The notes beneath the pieces were generated by a model. That model was not told the DNA's origin. It did not search any database and was given only the letters and a program-made list of their open reading frames with translations. The translations under genes were made by a program, and so were the position numbers. Shown here one piece after another: positions 29,002 to 37,537 of a DNA stretch of 64,000 bases (position 1 is its first letter; each line of letters opens with the position of its first letter). Origin of the DNA: Poriferisodalis sp965204125 (GTDB lineage: Bacteria > Actinomycetota > Acidimicrobiia > Acidimicrobiales > Poriferisodalaceae); contig NZ_OZ241968.1 in the NCBI RefSeq assembly GCF_965204125.1, forward strand, positions 2,542,001 to 2,606,000, written 5' to 3'.

Positions 29002-29873
29002 GGGACGATCTTGGAGATCGGCATCTCGACGATGTCGGTTGCACCGCGTTCGATCAGTTCGGGGATGAGCACATTGATCGTCTGCTTCGGAGCCACCGTT
29101 TCGACGGCGTAAGCCTCGCCGCCCCACAGCTCGTTCACCGTCGGCGCCTTCATCGACGGCAGCACATCCACCACGGCGTCGAGGTGCTCACGGCCGACGT
29201 TCAGCTTGACCAGCACCTTGCCCCGTGCATCCAGCACTCCGTCGAGCAGCGTCTTGATCTGTGTCATCGCTCGCCGCTTGTCCGGGTCGTCGTAGGCAGC
29301 CCGGTTGGTGAAGATCTCGGTGTAACTCGTGAGGATCTCGTCGATGATCCGCAGGCCCGCAGCGTGCAGGGCCCGGCCGGTCTCGGTGAGATCGACCACG
29401 GCGTCCACGATCTCGGGCGCCTTCGCTTCGGTGGCGCCGTAGCTCAGCCGCACGTCCGCGTCCACGCCGCGCTCAGCGAAGAACCGCCGGGTGAGCTCGG
29501 GGTACTCGCTCGACACCCGCACCCCGTTCGGCAGGTCGCTGAGCGCCCCGAACTTGCTGTCGTCGGGCACCGCCACCACGATGCGCACCGGCCGTGAGGT
29601 GGCCTTGGAGTAACGCAGCTCGCCGAGCGATACCACGTCGCTGTTCGTCTCCTCGATCCAGTCGCGCCCGGCGATGCCCAGGTCGAACAGCCCGTCAGCG
29701 ACATAGGACGGGATCTCCTGGGGTCGCAGGATGCGCACGTCGTCAATGCGCGGGTCGTCGATGCTGGCGCGGTAGTCCACCGCCGAGCCCCGCCGCACCG
29801 GCAGGTCCGCATCTTCAAAGAGCTGCAGGGTCGCCGCTTCGAGCGAGCCCTTGGGGAGCACGAGCTTGAGCAC
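28998..29873 (-). CDS. hisG: ATP phosphoribosyltransferase, long form
   Basis: 291 codons, GTG start. LVLPKGSLEAATLQLFEDADL, the DLGIAGRDWIEE segment and the PRPP-like region DAVVDLTETGRALHAAGLRII are present. The roughly 80-residue C-terminal ACT-like domain (KVLVKLNVGREHLDAVVDVLPSM) marks the long, histidine-feedback-inhibited form. First step of histidine synthesis. hisE, often adjacent, is not seen here. TACCGT lies 8 nt before the start. Confidence 0.94.
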   Translation of the reverse strand: MLKLVLPKGSLEAATLQLFEDADLPVRRGSAVDYRASIDDPRIDDVRILRPQEIPSYVADGLFDLGIAGRDWIEETNSDVVSLGELRYSKATSRPVRIVVAVPDDSKFGALSDLPNGVRVSSEYPELTRRFFAERGVDADVRLSYGATEAKAPEIVDAVVDLTETGRALHAAGLRIIDEILTSYTEIFTNRAAYDDPDKRRAMTQIKTLLDGVLDARGKVLVKLNVGREHLDAVVDVLPSMKAPTVNELWGGEAYAVETVAPKQTINVLIPELIERGATDIVEMPISKIVP

Positions 29874-29881
29874 GGGCGGTA

Positions 29882-29887
29882 ACGGTA
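29882..29887 (-). promoter_or_regulatory. -10-like box before hisG
   Basis: TACCGT on the minus strand, ending 8 nt before the GTG start. Confidence 0.35.
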
Positions 29888-29978
29888 CCCGCAGCGCTGC
29901 ACTGCGCCCTGCTGATTTTTCTCGCGCCGGACGGCGACGTGCCCGAGCCCCGAGGCCGCGTTGCTTCAGGCGCCTCGT

Positions 29979-30482
29979 CTATTCGGCTGCTGTCTGGCGC
30001 TTGTGGATCTCGACGTAGGCGAGGCGAATCTGCTGCAGCGCACCTTGCAGCGTGTCGCCGGCCGGCAGCTGGTCGGCGAGGTTGTCGACCAGCAGGCCCA
30101 AGGCGTCGATCGGGAGACGTGCCTCAGCAAGGTCGGGAGGGTCACGCCGCAGATGCAATGCCGCCAGCTCGAACAGCCCCATCATGTGGTTCTGCACGAT
30201 CTCGGCCGCGGGCACCGAGACGAGCTGTTCCTGGGCCTCGCGCAGTTGCTCCTGCATTGCGGCCAGCTCTTCGGGATCGAACGGCTCGCCGGTGCGCGGA
30301 TCGATCGGGAGCCCGGTCTCGGGGTCGATGTCGAGTTCGCCGGCGAAGGCGCCGCCCTCTCCTTCGTCGGCTGTGCCGTATACGCCTCCTTCGTCGGCCG
30401 CGGGCGGTGGCCCGCTCGGTGGCTTGTCGGCGCTCTCGCGAGGTACCCGATGCTCACCCTCGGGTGTCCACAACGTGCTCAT
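29979..30482 (-). CDS. DUF1844-domain protein
   Basis: 167 codons from ATG 30482, which has GGGGA 9 nt upstream; a TTG two codons earlier is less likely. The N-terminal half is acidic and Pro/Gly-rich with repeated DPETGLPIDPRTGEPFDPEE. The C-terminal half is a helical DUF1844 domain: IVQNHMMGLFELAALHLRRD, EARLPIDALGLLVDNL and LQQIRLAYVEIHK. This family often sits next to infC in Actinobacteria, as here, transcribed divergently. Function unknown. Confidence 0.8.
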   Translation of the reverse strand: MSTLWTPEGEHRVPRESADKPPSGPPPAADEGGVYGTADEGEGGAFAGELDIDPETGLPIDPRTGEPFDPEELAAMQEQLREAQEQLVSVPAAEIVQNHMMGLFELAALHLRRDPPDLAEARLPIDALGLLVDNLADQLPAGDTLQGALQQIRLAYVEIHKRQTAAE

Positions 30483-30531
30483 CGGCAAACTTCCCCGCTC
30501 GTGTGGCTGTGCTGGCTTTCCCCAGCGCTGT

Positions 30532-30537
30532 TACCCT
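30532..30537 (+). promoter_or_regulatory. -10-like box of the infC operon
   Basis: TACCCT in the divergent DUF1844/infC interval, leaving a leader of roughly 75-120 nt depending on the infC start. Confidence 0.35.
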
Positions 30538-30619
30538 ACGGCCCCTACAACAGGAACAAGCGGGGTCTGACCCCCACCGGACCGCCCCAGGGCGCGTTCT
30601 GGTACCGGGCTCGCACAGG

Positions 30620-31228
30620 ATGCCGCGTGGACGAGGAGCGTCCTTTGGACAAGCGAGTACGGCCATAGCACGCGCAAGTGACGGTGACGCCCGGATCAAC
30701 GAGGACATCAGGGTCCGCGAGGTCCGCTTGGTCGCACCCGACGGCGAGCAGATCGGCATCAAGTCGGTTCCCGAAGCGCTGCAGATCGCCCGCAACATGG
30801 ACTTGGACCTCGTCGAGGTGGCGCCCAACGCCGCCCCGCCGGTCTGCCGGATCATGGATTACGGCAAGTACAAGTACGAGGCGGCACAGCGGGCGAAGGA
30901 ATCGCGGCGCAAGGCGACCCACGCCGGGCTGAAGGAGATGAAGTACCGGCCCAAGATCGGCACCGGCGACTTCGGCACCAAGACGTCCAAGGTCTGCAAG
31001 TTTCTCGAGGACGGCCACAAGGTCAAGGTGACGGTCATGTTCCGGGGGCGCGAGGTCTTCCATCCCGAACTCGGCGGCCAGATCCTCGAACGGGTTGCCG
31101 AAGCGGTTGCCGATGTCGGCAAGGTCGACCAGTTTCCCCGCCTCGACGGACGCAACATGACGATGTTGCTGAGTCCCGACCGCGTTTCACGTCAGCGTCG
31201 CAAAGCCGCAGATCCGCCCAACGACTAA
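30620..31228 (+). CDS. infC: Translation initiation factor IF-3
   Basis: 202 codons if started at ATG 30620. The N-domain is DARINEDIRVREVRLVAPDG, the linker helix is YGKYKYEAAQRAKESRRKA, and the C-domain is KEMKYRPKIGTGDF ... VTVMFRGREVFHPELG. IF-3 keeps 30S free and checks initiator tRNA. The start is uncertain: the conserved region begins about 20 residues after this ATG, and only an AUA (30665) lies closer. A rare start like the AUU of E. coli infC would permit autoregulation. It leads rpmI-rplT. Confidence 0.93.
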   Translation: MPRGRGASFGQASTAIARASDGDARINEDIRVREVRLVAPDGEQIGIKSVPEALQIARNMDLDLVEVAPNAAPPVCRIMDYGKYKYEAAQRAKESRRKATHAGLKEMKYRPKIGTGDFGTKTSKVCKFLEDGHKVKVTVMFRGREVFHPELGGQILERVAEAVADVGKVDQFPRLDGRNMTMLLSPDRVSRQRRKAADPPND

Positions 31229-31399
31229 AGCACAGCAAGCAATACGGCGACACGGCGACTGAGCCCCTGAGACACTGCGGCGCGAGCGGCCCGCGAGGCT
31301 GAGCGTTCTCCGCGCCGCCCAAGGCCACGCAACCAGCCCGGCTAACTCAGATGTGTCGGGCCACTCACATCGATCCACCACAAGCAAGGCAGCAGCACC

Positions 31400-31594
31400 A
31401 TGCCCAAGATGAAGACTCACAGCGGCGCCAAGAAGCGCTTCAAGACGACCGGCTCCGGCAAGCTCGTGCGCCGCAAGCGCAACCGGAACCACTTGCTGGA
31501 GAAGAAGTCGTCGGCGCGCAAGCGACGGCTGGCACTCGAAGGCGAAGTGTCGGCAGCCGACGCCAAGCGCGTCAACCGGATGCTCGGCCGCTGA
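31400..31594 (+). CDS. rpmI: 50S ribosomal protein L35
   Basis: 64 codons, strongly basic: MPKMKTHSGAKKRFKTTGSG, then KLVRRKRNRNHLLEKKSS and VNRMLGR at the end. This is the full L35 pattern. It follows infC after a 171-bp gap in which I see no gene or clear terminator, only GC-rich sequence. Confidence 0.97.
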   Translation: MPKMKTHSGAKKRFKTTGSGKLVRRKRNRNHLLEKKSSARKRRLALEGEVSAADAKRVNRMLGR

Positions 31595-31658
31595 GCGGCA
31601 ACCACCGAGACACCACCCGCGGACCAGACAATCCGCAGACAAGCGAGGACAGATCAAC

Positions 31659-32027
31659 GTGGCACGAGTCAAGCGATCCGTAGCCAGCCGCACCCGTCGC
31701 AAGGCGACGCTCGGCAAGGCGAAGGGCTACTACGGCAACAAGAGCAGGTCATTCCGGGCCGCCAACGAGCAGGTCATGCACAGCGGGCAGTACGCGTTCC
31801 GCGACCGCAGGGCCCGCAAGGGCGAGTTCCGGCGCCTGTGGATCCAGCGCATCAATGCTGCTGCTCGCCAGAACGGCACCACCTACAGCCGTCTCATCCA
31901 TGGGCTGGATGTTGCGGGCGTCGTGGTCGACCGCAAGAACCTGGCGGACTTGGCCGTGAGCGATCCCGCAGCATTCACTGCGATCGCCGAGCGCGCCGAG
32001 GCCGCACTCACCGAAGCAGCAGCCTGA
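31659..32027 (+). CDS. rplT: 50S ribosomal protein L20
   Basis: 122 codons, GTG start with GAGGACA upstream. MARVKRSVASRTRRKATLGK, AKGYYGNKSRSFRAANEQV and RRLWIQRINAAARQNGTTYS are the L20 hallmarks. It binds 23S rRNA early in assembly and can repress the infC operon in other bacteria. Its TGA overlaps a CTG that may start the next gene. Confidence 0.97.
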   Translation: MARVKRSVASRTRRKATLGKAKGYYGNKSRSFRAANEQVMHSGQYAFRDRRARKGEFRRLWIQRINAAARQNGTTYSRLIHGLDVAGVVVDRKNLADLAVSDPAAFTAIAERAEAALTEAAA

Positions 32028-32863
32028 GCGCACATTCCGGCCCACAGCCGCCGTCAAAAGCCGCTCTGTCGCGGCTGTCGCGCCTGGTGCGCGACCGGCG
32101 CCAGCGAGATGCCTCTGGTCTGGCTGTCGTGGAGGGGCCTCGGGCGGTCGACGGAGCGTTGGCCAGCGGGGCAATGCTCGAAGCCGTATTCGCCCGGCCC
32201 GAACTCGTCGGCCGTTACGCGCCGCAAGGTGCTCCCGATGATCATCCCGACGCTCTGCGGTTGGGTGCCGGCTACCGGGAGCGGATCGGAGCGATCCATC
32301 CGGTGCCCGCAGACGTGCTCGACCCGCTCGCCGATGCCATGAATCCCCAAGGCGTGCTCGCAATAGTTCCCTTCGCCGATGCAGCTCTCGACGAGGCGGC
32401 GACAGCAGAACGGGTGGTGGTGCTCGAAGCGATACGGGACCCCGGCAATGCGGGTGCCGTCGTGCGAAGCGCCGTCGCTGCCGGGTTCGGCGCGGTCATC
32501 GCCACGCATGGGACGACCGATCTGTGGAGCCCGAAGGCGCTGCGCGGCGCAGCGGGGCTCACCTTCGGGCCGCTCGTGTGCCGCGGGCACTCGACCGCCG
32601 AAGTGCTCAGCGCGCTGTCCGACGCCGGCCACGTGCGTGTGCGAGCAACGCCCGACGGCGACGTCGGTGCGGACCGGCTGCCGAGCGCTGAACGCATGGC
32701 GCTGGTGGTGGGCAACGAGGCACATGGGCCCTCTGCCGAGGCGATCGGGGGCACCGACGTGGCTGTCTCGATTCCCATGCAGCACCCGGTGGATTCGCTC
32801 AACGTTGCCGTGGCCGCCGCTGTGCTGATGTATGCGATGAGAGAAGCGGCCGGATATTCCTGA
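32024..32863 (+). CDS. SpoU/TrmH-family rRNA or tRNA 2'-O-methyltransferase
   Basis: The three SPOUT-knot motifs are clear: LEAIRDPGNAGAVVRSA, MALVVGNEAHGPS, and VSIPMQHPVDSLNVAVAAAVLMY. An N-terminal L30e-like substrate domain begins KAALSRLSRLVRDRRQRD ... VVEGP. That first helix lies upstream of the only standard in-frame start (GTG 32087). The frame reaches back with no ATG, GTG or TTG to a CTG at 32024 that overlaps the rplT stop as CTGA. I give the CTG-started extent (279 codons); with GTG 32087 the product loses 21 residues. It is placed between rplT and pheS, as in many bacteria. Confidence 0.87.
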   Translation: MSAHSGPQPPSKAALSRLSRLVRDRRQRDASGLAVVEGPRAVDGALASGAMLEAVFARPELVGRYAPQGAPDDHPDALRLGAGYRERIGAIHPVPADVLDPLADAMNPQGVLAIVPFADAALDEAATAERVVVLEAIRDPGNAGAVVRSAVAAGFGAVIATHGTTDLWSPKALRGAAGLTFGPLVCRGHSTAEVLSALSDAGHVRVRATPDGDVGADRLPSAERMALVVGNEAHGPSAEAIGGTDVAVSIPMQHPVDSLNVAVAAAVLMYAMREAAGYS

Positions 32864-32884
32864 CCATTCGGCCCTGTTGCGTCG

Positions 32885-32890
32885 TACCCT
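32885..32890 (+). promoter_or_regulatory. -10-like box before pheS
   Basis: TACCCT ending 7 nt before GTG 32898, no Shine-Dalgarno sequence. No T-box structure was seen. Confidence 0.4.
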
Positions 32891-32897
32891 GCCTGCC

Positions 32898-34022
32898 GTG
32901 AACGGCCCGGCCACCGACACCCCCGCCAGCTCTCCCGCCGACGTATCGCCTGAAGCGCTGCTTGCCAGCATCGACGCTGCGCGCGGCCAGGGGCTGGCTG
33001 CGGTCGCCGCCGCCTCGACCAACGATGAGCTGGCACAGGTTGAGACAGGATTGTTCGGACGCAAAGCCGCGCTCGGGCAGATCAAGCAAGGCCTGGGCTC
33101 GCTGCCGCCCGAACAGCGAGCCGCGGTCGGGCGGGCGCTCAACGAGGCCCAGCAGGCATTGCGCGTGGCGCACGCGGGGGCCGCCGATGAGCTGGCCGCT
33201 GCGGCACGCCGTGAACAGCTGCAGCGCGAGTGGCTGGACCTCACCGAGACGCCGCCGGGACCCGAGCGCGGCCACCTGCACCTGGTGACCCAGACCACCG
33301 AACGCCTCGAGGACGTGTTCGTCGGCATGGGCTTCACAGTCTCCGAAGGGCCACAAGCCGAGACCGACTGGTACAACTTCGAGGCGCTCAACCTGCCGGC
33401 CGCGCATCCCGCCCGTTCCATGTGGGACACGCTCTACCTCGACCTCGGCGAGCGCACTGAACTCGGCGACGGAGAGGGCGGTGAAGCATCCAACGTGGTG
33501 CTGCGCACGCACACCTCACCGGTGCAGATACGGGTGATGGAAGATCAGCCGCCGCCGATCTACACGATCTGCCCAGGCCGCGTGTTCCGGCGCGACACCG
33601 CCGACGCCAGCCACATGCCCGTGTTCCACCAGATCGAAGGTCTCGTGGTCGACCGGGGCATCTCGTTCGCTGATCTCTCGGGCACGCTCGAAGAGTTCAC
33701 GTCGGCCTACTTCGGCAAGTCGATCTCGTCGCGGCTGCGCCCCTCGTACTTCCCGTTCACCGAGCCGTCCGCCGAGTTCGACATCACCTGCGTGATCTGC
33801 GAGGGCGCCGGCTGCCAGACCTGCCAGCGCACGGGCTGGATCGAGCTGGGCGGCTGCGGCATGGTGCATCCCAACGTGCTCGCCAACTGCGGCGTCGATT
33901 TCGAGGAATGGACGGGCTTCGCGTTCGGATTCGGCATCGACCGCTTGGCGCTCATGCGCCACGGCATCGACGACCTGCGCGACATGTACACCAACGACAT
34001 CCGCTTCCTCAGCCAGTTCTGA
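32898..34022 (+). CDS. pheS: Phenylalanyl-tRNA synthetase alpha subunit
   Basis: 374 codons from GTG 32898. An N-terminal coiled-coil arm (residues about 30-105) precedes the class II core: motif 2 RVFRRDTADASHMPVFHQIEG, and motif 3 GFGIDRLALMRHGI near the end. It has the Cys-rich insert CVICEGAGCQTCQRTGW seen in many bacterial PheS. It forms the alpha2beta2 enzyme with pheT, 37 bp downstream. Confidence 0.96.
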   Translation: MNGPATDTPASSPADVSPEALLASIDAARGQGLAAVAAASTNDELAQVETGLFGRKAALGQIKQGLGSLPPEQRAAVGRALNEAQQALRVAHAGAADELAAAARREQLQREWLDLTETPPGPERGHLHLVTQTTERLEDVFVGMGFTVSEGPQAETDWYNFEALNLPAAHPARSMWDTLYLDLGERTELGDGEGGEASNVVLRTHTSPVQIRVMEDQPPPIYTICPGRVFRRDTADASHMPVFHQIEGLVVDRGISFADLSGTLEEFTSAYFGKSISSRLRPSYFPFTEPSAEFDITCVICEGAGCQTCQRTGWIELGGCGMVHPNVLANCGVDFEEWTGFAFGFGIDRLALMRHGIDDLRDMYTNDIRFLSQF

Positions 34023-34059
34023 TGCCCGCAGGTTTGCTTCGACGTGGGGGACAACCCTG

Positions 34060-36492
34060 ATGAAGGTGCTGCTGAGCTGGCTGCGCGAGTTCGCGCCCAT
34101 CGAGGGCGATCCTGCAGAGCTGGCCGATCACTTGAGCGACCTCGGCATGGCCGTCGAGGAGATGCGCATCCTGCCGTCGCTCGACGGCGTTGTGGTTGCC
34201 CGTGTGGCGGGCCTGCGGCCGCATCCGGAGGCCGACCGCATCCAGCTCGTGGACGTTGAGTTGCCCGGCAGTGTCGGAGAGGGAACGGCGGGCGCGCTGC
34301 AGGTGTGCTGCGGCGCGTTCAACATGGCTGTCGGCGATTTGGTGCCGCTGGCCACCGTCGGCACGACCATGCCGGGTGGCCTTGAGATCGGCGAGCGCCG
34401 CATGCGCGGCCAGCTCTCCCAGGGGATGTGCTGCTCCGCGGCGGAACTCGATCTGGGCGCCGACGCCGAGGGCATCATGATCCTGCCCAGTGAGTTTGAG
34501 CTCGGCGCTCCGCTCATGTCGCAGCTCGGCCTGGCCGGCGACGTGCTGTACGACCTGGAGGTGAACCCCAACCGTCCCGACGCCATGTCGGTGGCCGGCG
34601 TGGCACGTGACTTGGCGGCCCGGCTCGGCGTGCCCTTCCGGATTCCCGTGCCGCTGGTCCGCGAGACCGGGGAGGACATCTCGACAGTGGCATCGGTGCA
34701 GATCATCGACGCTGATCTCTGCGGCCGGTTCGGTGTGCGGGTCATCCGGGATGTGACCATCGGCCAGTCGCCGCCGTGGATGCAGGCCCGGTTGACGCTG
34801 TGCGGGATGCGTCCGATCAACGCCGTGGTGGATGTCTCGAACTACGTGATGCTCGAGCTGGGCACGCCGAACCACACCTACGACTTGGCACTCGTGCCCG
34901 GCGGTTACCTGGGAACTCGGCGCAGCTCCGAGGGAGAGCGTCTTGTCACGCTCGATGGCAGCGAACGCGAGATGCTCCGGGGCGATGGCTTGATCGTCGA
35001 TCGTGACGATCGGCCCATCGGCATCTCGGGCGTGATGGGCGGCGAGAACACCGAGATCAGCGACAGCACCACAGCGGTGCTGCTCGAGCTCGCGTGGTGG
35101 GATCGCCTGTCGATCTCCCGCACCTCCCAACGGCTGGGCCTGCGTTCGGAAGCCTCGATGCGCTTCGAGCGAGGCACTGACCATGAGCTCGTGCCGGCCG
35201 CCTTGGACCGGTTCTGCGAGCTGCTGGACCGGGTGACCCCCGGCGGTGTGTCGGTGTGCAGCGGTCGGCTCGACGGCCGGGGCGATCTGCCCCCCGCCAC
35301 CCGAGTCCGCGTGCGACCAGCCCGCATGAGCCACCTGCTGGGCAGGCCATTCAGCGCCGATGAGCTGCGTGGCCTGCTCGATCCCATTGGTTTGCAGTGC
35401 GCCGTACTTGAAGACGACGCAGACGGTGCGCTGGAGGTGACGATCCCGAGTTTCCGTCCGGATGTGGAGACTGAGACCGACGTGGCCGAGGAGGTCGCTC
35501 GCCACTACGGATACGGGCGGCTCGGGCGCACGGTGCCGCGTTCGCCGGAGCCCGGTCGGCTGACGCCGGCCCAACGCTTGCGTCGCGACCTGCGACGTGT
35601 GCTGGTGGGGGCGGGCCTGTCCGAAGCCATGCCCAACCCGTTCTTGGCCCCCGACGCCGTGCGTCGGGCCGGGATAGACGGTGCAGAACCAGTGCGGCTG
35701 CTGAACCCGCTAGCGACCGAGGAATCCGTCCTTCGGCCGTCGCTGCTTCCGGGCCTGCTCACCGCAGCCGCGTACAACTCTTCCCACCGCAACGACACCG
35801 TGTCGCTGTTCGAGATCGGGGTCGTATTCGGACCCCCGCCAGCGGGAGGCGCCGCCGATACTGCTGCAGACAAGACTGCCGCAGCGGTGTTGCCCGTCGA
35901 GACGGAGCACCTCGGCGCCATCTGGGCCGGCGGTGAAGCGGCCGACGCAGTGCATCTCACCGAGCTCATCGCGGCGGCATTCGGCCTCGAACTCGATCTC
36001 AAGAACGCGAACGACCTCGACGGCATGCACCCCGTGCGGGCAGCCCAGGTGTTGCGAGGCGAGCAGGCCATCGGCGTCGTGGGTGAGGTCGACCCGGTGG
36101 TCTGCGAACGTCATGGTCTCGCACAGCGCTGTGCCTGGCTTCAGGTGATCGTGGAGCCCCTGCTCGCGGCGGCATCCGCAGCCGCCGAGCGGCCCTACCA
36201 ACTGGTCTCTACCTACCCGTCCAGCGACATCGATTTGGCATTCGCCGTGCCGGACGGCGTCCAAGCCTCACAGGTGCGCAGCACGCTGCTCGCTTCAGGC
36301 GGCGACGAACTGCGCTCGGTCGACCTCTTCGACATCTATCGAGGCGACCAGATGGACCCAGGCACGCGCTCGCTGGCCTATCGCCTGCGGCTGCAAGCCG
36401 ACGATCGCACGCTCACCGACGAGCAGGTAGCCGACATCCGCCAGCGCTGCATCGACGCCGTGGAGCACGCCCACAGCGCAGCGCTGCGCTGA
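34060..36492 (+). CDS. pheT: Phenylalanyl-tRNA synthetase beta subunit
   Basis: 810 codons. MKVLLSWLREFAP start, tRNA-binding (OB) domain with HPEADRIQLVDVE, the LEVNPNRPDAMSVAGVARDLAA segment, B3/B4 editing region, B5 domain, catalytic-like module with RTSQRLGLRSEASMRFERG, and a C-terminal anticodon-binding domain opening YPSSDIDLAFAV and closing with DDRTLTDEQV. Full length. Convergent with the dehydrogenase gene 48 bp away. Confidence 0.96.
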   Translation: MKVLLSWLREFAPIEGDPAELADHLSDLGMAVEEMRILPSLDGVVVARVAGLRPHPEADRIQLVDVELPGSVGEGTAGALQVCCGAFNMAVGDLVPLATVGTTMPGGLEIGERRMRGQLSQGMCCSAAELDLGADAEGIMILPSEFELGAPLMSQLGLAGDVLYDLEVNPNRPDAMSVAGVARDLAARLGVPFRIPVPLVRETGEDISTVASVQIIDADLCGRFGVRVIRDVTIGQSPPWMQARLTLCGMRPINAVVDVSNYVMLELGTPNHTYDLALVPGGYLGTRRSSEGERLVTLDGSEREMLRGDGLIVDRDDRPIGISGVMGGENTEISDSTTAVLLELAWWDRLSISRTSQRLGLRSEASMRFERGTDHELVPAALDRFCELLDRVTPGGVSVCSGRLDGRGDLPPATRVRVRPARMSHLLGRPFSADELRGLLDPIGLQCAVLEDDADGALEVTIPSFRPDVETETDVAEEVARHYGYGRLGRTVPRSPEPGRLTPAQRLRRDLRRVLVGAGLSEAMPNPFLAPDAVRRAGIDGAEPVRLLNPLATEESVLRPSLLPGLLTAAAYNSSHRNDTVSLFEIGVVFGPPPAGGAADTAADKTAAAVLPVETEHLGAIWAGGEAADAVHLTELIAAAFGLELDLKNANDLDGMHPVRAAQVLRGEQAIGVVGEVDPVVCERHGLAQRCAWLQVIVEPLLAAASAAAERPYQLVSTYPSSDIDLAFAVPDGVQASQVRSTLLASGGDELRSVDLFDIYRGDQMDPGTRSLAYRLRLQADDRTLTDEQVADIRQRCIDAVEHAHSAALR

Positions 36493-36540
36493 GGCATCGA
36501 ATGCACCGGATCGCTCCTGTCGAGTGTTGACGGATCGGCC

Positions 36541-37491
36541 TCAATAACCCAGGTCGAGGTACACCGGGCCGATGAGCGGCTCGCCCGCAGCCCGCAGCGC
36601 CACGTTGGTGGTGACCCGCTCGGCCAGCAGCACGAGGCCCATCTCGGGCGTGTTGCCGATGTGCGGCGTGATGAGGCAGTTGGGCAGGCTCCACAGCGGG
36701 TGGCCGTCGGGCAGTGGTTCGGGATCGGTCACGTCCAGAGCGGCTCCGCCGATCTGGCCGGCCTGGAGTGCTTCGACGAGATCGTCGGTGACGATGTGCC
36801 CGCCGCGTGCCACGTTCACGATCCAGGCGTGATCGGGCAGCGCCGCCAGTTCGGCCGATCCGATGATGCCTGCAGTGTCGGTTGTCAGCGCCAGCGCGAG
36901 GAACAGCACATCGGTGCCCGGCAGCACCTGTGACAACTCCTCTGGCCCGACGACGCGTGCGGCTCCCGCTGTGTCGCTTGACGCCGCTCCGTGCGGCGCT
37001 GAGAGCATGGGGCGGTTGCGTACCACGGTCACTTCGCACCCGAACGGTGCAAGCAGGCGCAACAGCGACTCGGTGATGCCGCCGCCGCCCAGCACGGTCA
37101 CCGACGCGCCGAGCAGGTTGCGGCCCTCGGGGGCTGTCCAATCTGATGCGCGGGCGTAGGTGGCCATGCCCCGCATGCCAGCTAGTGCCAGCATCAGCGC
37201 GTGCTCGGCCACGGGCTCCGCGTACACACCCTTGCCGCAGTACCACTCGACGGCAGGCCGGGCGGTCACGATGTCGACGACCGGTTCGATGCCCGCGTAG
37301 GGCAGCTGCACCCATTCGATGCCGGGATTGGCGTCCACCAGTTCCCCGATCAGCTGCGCCTGCGTGGGCTCGGCCCACACGAGCGCCGACGCGCCGTCGG
37401 GTGTGCTCACCGTGCCGCCGCCGCGCTCGACCGCCTCGGCCAGCACCGGGCGCCGCCAGCAGTCGGGCTCGACGGCGACCAGCACGCTCAT
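36541..37491 (-). CDS. D-isomer-specific 2-hydroxyacid dehydrogenase
   Basis: 316 codons from ATG 37491. The NAD-binding core reads VTVLGGGGITESLLRLLAPFG (one Gly of GxGxxG replaced by Thr). The catalytic trio is visible: Arg in IVNVARGGHI, Glu in DVTDPEPLPDGHPLW, and His in LITPHIGNTPEMG. Substrate unknown; relatives reduce 2-oxo acids or glyoxylate. It lies 46 bp after a pair of SDR genes on the same strand and probably shares their transcript. An upstream in-frame start would overlap the SDR gene and is less likely. Confidence 0.87.
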   Translation of the reverse strand: MSVLVAVEPDCWRRPVLAEAVERGGGTVSTPDGASALVWAEPTQAQLIGELVDANPGIEWVQLPYAGIEPVVDIVTARPAVEWYCGKGVYAEPVAEHALMLALAGMRGMATYARASDWTAPEGRNLLGASVTVLGGGGITESLLRLLAPFGCEVTVVRNRPMLSAPHGAASSDTAGAARVVGPEELSQVLPGTDVLFLALALTTDTAGIIGSAELAALPDHAWIVNVARGGHIVTDDLVEALQAGQIGGAALDVTDPEPLPDGHPLWSLPNCLITPHIGNTPEMGLVLLAERVTTNVALRAAGEPLIGPVYLDLGY

Positions 37492-37537
37492 CGCGCCGTC
37501 GTCCCGTTGCTCTGCGCGTGACGCACTGCCTGGCTCC

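Noticed and set aside
31229..31399. Small gene or L20-type leader between infC and rpmI
   Set aside because: No convincing frame with a ribosome site and no pseudoknot I could defend by eye.
32863..32898. T-box riboswitch before pheS
   Set aside because: Only 34 bp separate the genes; there is no room for a T-box.
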